From the NCBI GenBank assembly GCA_023446675.1, contig JAEXPO010000136.1:1-6613 (forward strand): a stretch of DNA of 6,613 nucleotides, read 5' to 3'. The notes under the pieces were generated by a model. It saw only the letters and a list, made by a program, of their open reading frames with translations, was not told where the DNA came from and searched no databases. The translations under genes were made by a program, and so were the position numbers. Positions 4,777 to 6,613 of this stretch are shown here, in pieces (within the stretch, counting starts at the first letter, position 1; each line of letters opens with the position of its first letter). This DNA is from Bacillota bacterium. Its GTDB lineage: Bacteria > Bacillota > Clostridia > DSM-8532.

Positions 4777-6613
4777 AAATATCAACCTCCGCTTTTTGAT
4801 TTTTATTCAAACTATCCAGGGCTTCCTTGAGGCAATCCTCTATCCGCCCACAGGTGGTAATAACTGAAATCCCCTTCTGAACCAGGGTCTGGGAAGGATT
4901 ATAGCCAATTCTCAAGGTGATGACCATATGACAGTCCCCTATAGCATTGAGCATTTTATCTATTTTATTGCCTTCCTCTTCACATTCCTCTCCCCCGTTG
5001 CAATACCTGGAGACAGGCCTTTTTTCCACAAACCGTATTCCTGCAGGATCCGCTTCATAAATATAGAATTCCTGGGAGTGTCCAAAATGCTGATCTACCA
5101 GCATTCCCGTTTTCGAGGATACGGCAAACCTCCAGAAATAGGGCTTTTCATCCTCTGAGAGCACAATTCCCGCAACCGGCTTTTCCCTGCCCGCCTCGGG
5201 GACAGACTCTTTTGACGGTGCGGCCTCGCCTTTTTGTGACGGACACCCGCTGAACTCGAGAGAAACATCCTTATCCAGAGTACCGATGGCATCGGCTCTG
5301 CACTGTCTGCAATGAAGCATTTGCTCCATGGATTCACCGCATTTCTTCCGCATCTCCCGAAGCTCAAGCTGGCTGGTCTGGGGATAATTTTCAAATCGGC
5401 TGCCTTTGGCCGGGATGAGGGGCATAATGTTGCTAAGCTGGGCCCCACAGGCTTTTACCGCTTTCACAACCTCTTCGATATGCTGGTCGTTAACACCCTT
5501 AATCATAACGGTGTTTACCTTCACCACAGCTCCACGGGCCGTAAGCATACGTATGCCGGCCAATTGGTTTTCCAGAAGGATTTTGCAGCCTTCCTCACCG
5601 GTAAGGCGCAGTCCCATGAAATTAATGTACTTGTATATCCGGGACAGAATAGCGGTATCAATGGCGTTAACCGTAACTGTAAAATGGGTGACTCCCAGAT
5701 CCATAAGCTCATAGGCGTGATAGGGAAGCATCAGGCCGTTGGTGGAAAGGCAGAAGGTCACTTCGGGATCAATCTCCCGGATAAGCCGGAGGGATTCCTT
5801 CGTATTTTCAATATTGGCAAGAGCATCTCCGGGGCCAGCTATGCCAACCACCTTCAGGTTGGGAACCTTGCTTTTAACAAGGCGGAACTTCTCAGCAGCC
5901 TGGAGGGGAGACAGAATTTCACTGGTGACCCCCGGCCGGCTCTCATTAACACAGTCAAAGCGGCGGTTGCAGTAGTTGCAGGATATGTTGCAAAGGGGCG
6001 CCACCGGCAAATGCATCCTGGCATTATGACAGGCGCCTTTACCAAAGCAGGGATGCTCCTTTGTTCTCTGCTCAATGGTTATTTCCTGAGGCGTGTCTGT
6101 TTCCTGAGGCCCGGTGTCTGACTTGGACCTGATTTCTTCCGAAGCTGCCGCCCCGCCTGGGGCCTCTTCCTTAAAATATTTGTCATACATGTTTTTGCGG
6201 TATCCTGTGTATTTATTTTCAAGCAAGGTATTGGTAATTTCATCCATTAATCTTAAAGAACCTTCATAAAAAAGGGTGGGGAGGCGCTGTCCTCCAATAC
6301 GGTCATGAATGGGAAAGCCCACCCGTACAAGAGGAATTCCCAGCCGCTCCGTTAAGACCTTGCCGTCGGAATTGCCGATAAGCACATTGGCCTTTTTTTC
6401 GGCCACATGCCGTTCAAGCGTCTCAAAATCCGTATCATCGGTGATAAGAGGCTTTTCTTCCTCTTCAGACTCAACAATACCGCTGAGCTTCTCATTTACC
6501 GAGCCGGTACTCACCACCACAGGCTTTATCCCATTTTCAGAGCAAAGCTTTGCGATGGAATAAACGGTTTCCGGCTCACCGAAAATAGCGGCTCTGCCCT
6601 CGCCGTTGTATTT
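4763..6613 (-). CDS. nifN-B: NifN-NifB fusion protein with C-terminal NifX-like domain (5' end outside the window)
   Basis: The frame is open to the window edge, so 616 codons of a longer gene are visible; residues are counted from the edge. Residues 1 to about 145 are the end of a NifN/NifK-type fold (GRAAIFGEPE at 7-16, GNSDGK at 80-85, GFPIHDRIGGQR at 99-110), part of the NifEN cofactor scaffold. A polar linker follows. Residues from about 187 to 460 are NifB, a radical-SAM enzyme that builds NifB-co: HPCF (187-190), ARMHLPVAPLC, the [4Fe-4S] motif CNISCNYC (C208, C212, C215), FDCVNESRPGVTS, and HCRQCRADAIG (C435, C438), which belongs to the K-cluster ligands in NifB. After a second linker, residues from about 493 to 596 form a NifX/NafY-like cofactor-binding domain with HFGHS (509-513). 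The same fusion is known from C. pasteurianum. The ferredoxin ribosome binding site lies within its last codons. Confidence 0.95.
   Translation of the reverse strand, partial: KYNGEGRAAIFGEPETVYSIAKLCSENGIKPVVVSTGSVNEKLSGIVESEEEEKPLITDDTDFETLERHVAEKKANVLIGNSDGKVLTERLGIPLVRVGFPIHDRIGGQRLPTLFYEGSLRLMDEITNTLLENKYTGYRKNMYDKYFKEEAPGGAAASEEIRSKSDTGPQETDTPQEITIEQRTKEHPCFGKGACHNARMHLPVAPLCNISCNYCNRRFDCVNESRPGVTSEILSPLQAAEKFRLVKSKVPNLKVVGIAGPGDALANIENTKESLRLIREIDPEVTFCLSTNGLMLPYHAYELMDLGVTHFTVTVNAIDTAILSRIYKYINFMGLRLTGEEGCKILLENQLAGIRMLTARGAVVKVNTVMIKGVNDQHIEEVVKAVKACGAQLSNIMPLIPAKGSRFENYPQTSQLELREMRKKCGESMEQMLHCRQCRADAIGTLDKDVSLEFSGCPSQKGEAAPSKESVPEAGREKPVAGIVLSEDEKPYFWRFAVSSKTGMLVDQHFGHSQEFYIYEADPAGIRFVEKRPVSRYCNGGEECEEEGNKIDKMLNAIGDCHMVITLRIGYNPSQTLVQKGISVITTCGRIEDCLKEALDSLNKNQKAEVDIYAQT
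4786..4790 (-). promoter_or_regulatory. Ribosome binding site of the ferredoxin gene inside nifN-B
   Basis: GGAGG (minus strand) sits in the final codons of nifN-B, 9 bases before the ATG at 4776. It rules out the upstream TTG at 4785, which would leave no spacing. The resulting 103-residue protein has its four ligand cysteines at the family's standard numbers. Confidence 0.8.

Noticed and set aside
5312..6121. A 269-codon open frame on the plus strand
   Set aside because: It lies wholly antisense to the conserved NifB coding region and shows no recognisable domain. It is a shadow frame caused by codon bias of the real gene.

Overview
The window comes from a bacterium of the Clostridia type (low-GC, anaerobic, nitrogen-fixing Firmicutes). 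The strongest evidence is the minus-strand half. It carries a NifN-NifB fusion, a thioredoxin-like [2Fe-2S] ferredoxin very similar to the one from Clostridium pasteurianum, and a homocitrate synthase split into NifV-omega and NifV-alpha. These are arrangements I know from clostridial nif clusters. I cannot name the species.

Two blocks meet tail to tail near position 2500. The right block (about 2529-6613, minus strand, roughly 50% GC by eye) is the end of a tightly packed nif operon. In transcription order it holds nifN-B (its 5' end lies outside the window), the ferredoxin gene, nifV-omega and nifV-alpha. Two of the junctions are overlaps of 14 and 8 bases, and the third is a 45-base gap. 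The proteins belong to FeMo-cofactor assembly: NifB makes the Fe-S precursor NifB-co, the NifN portion belongs to the scaffold on which the cofactor matures, NifV makes the homocitrate ligand, and the ferredoxin is probably a redox partner of nitrogenase or its assembly.

The left block (about 204-2484, plus strand, mostly 20-30% GC by eye) is a compact regulatory cassette. It holds a BlaI/MecI-type repressor, a BlaR1-like M56 membrane metallopeptidase, and a small secreted cysteine-rich protein. A good promoter, overlapped by two interlocking inverted repeats, sits before the repressor. The peptidase ends outside the membrane in three short PASTA-like repeats where BlaR1 has a penicillin-binding domain. 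I infer a cell-wall or extracellular sensing circuit of the BlaR1-BlaI kind. Its composition suggests that it was acquired next to the nif operon. The cysteine-rich half of the secreted protein has a distinctly higher GC content than the rest of the cassette.

A strong hairpin terminator (2516-2556) closes the cassette, and the nifV-alpha stop codon lies in its loop. The first 200 bases hold a terminator for an unseen upstream gene and no recognisable gene.
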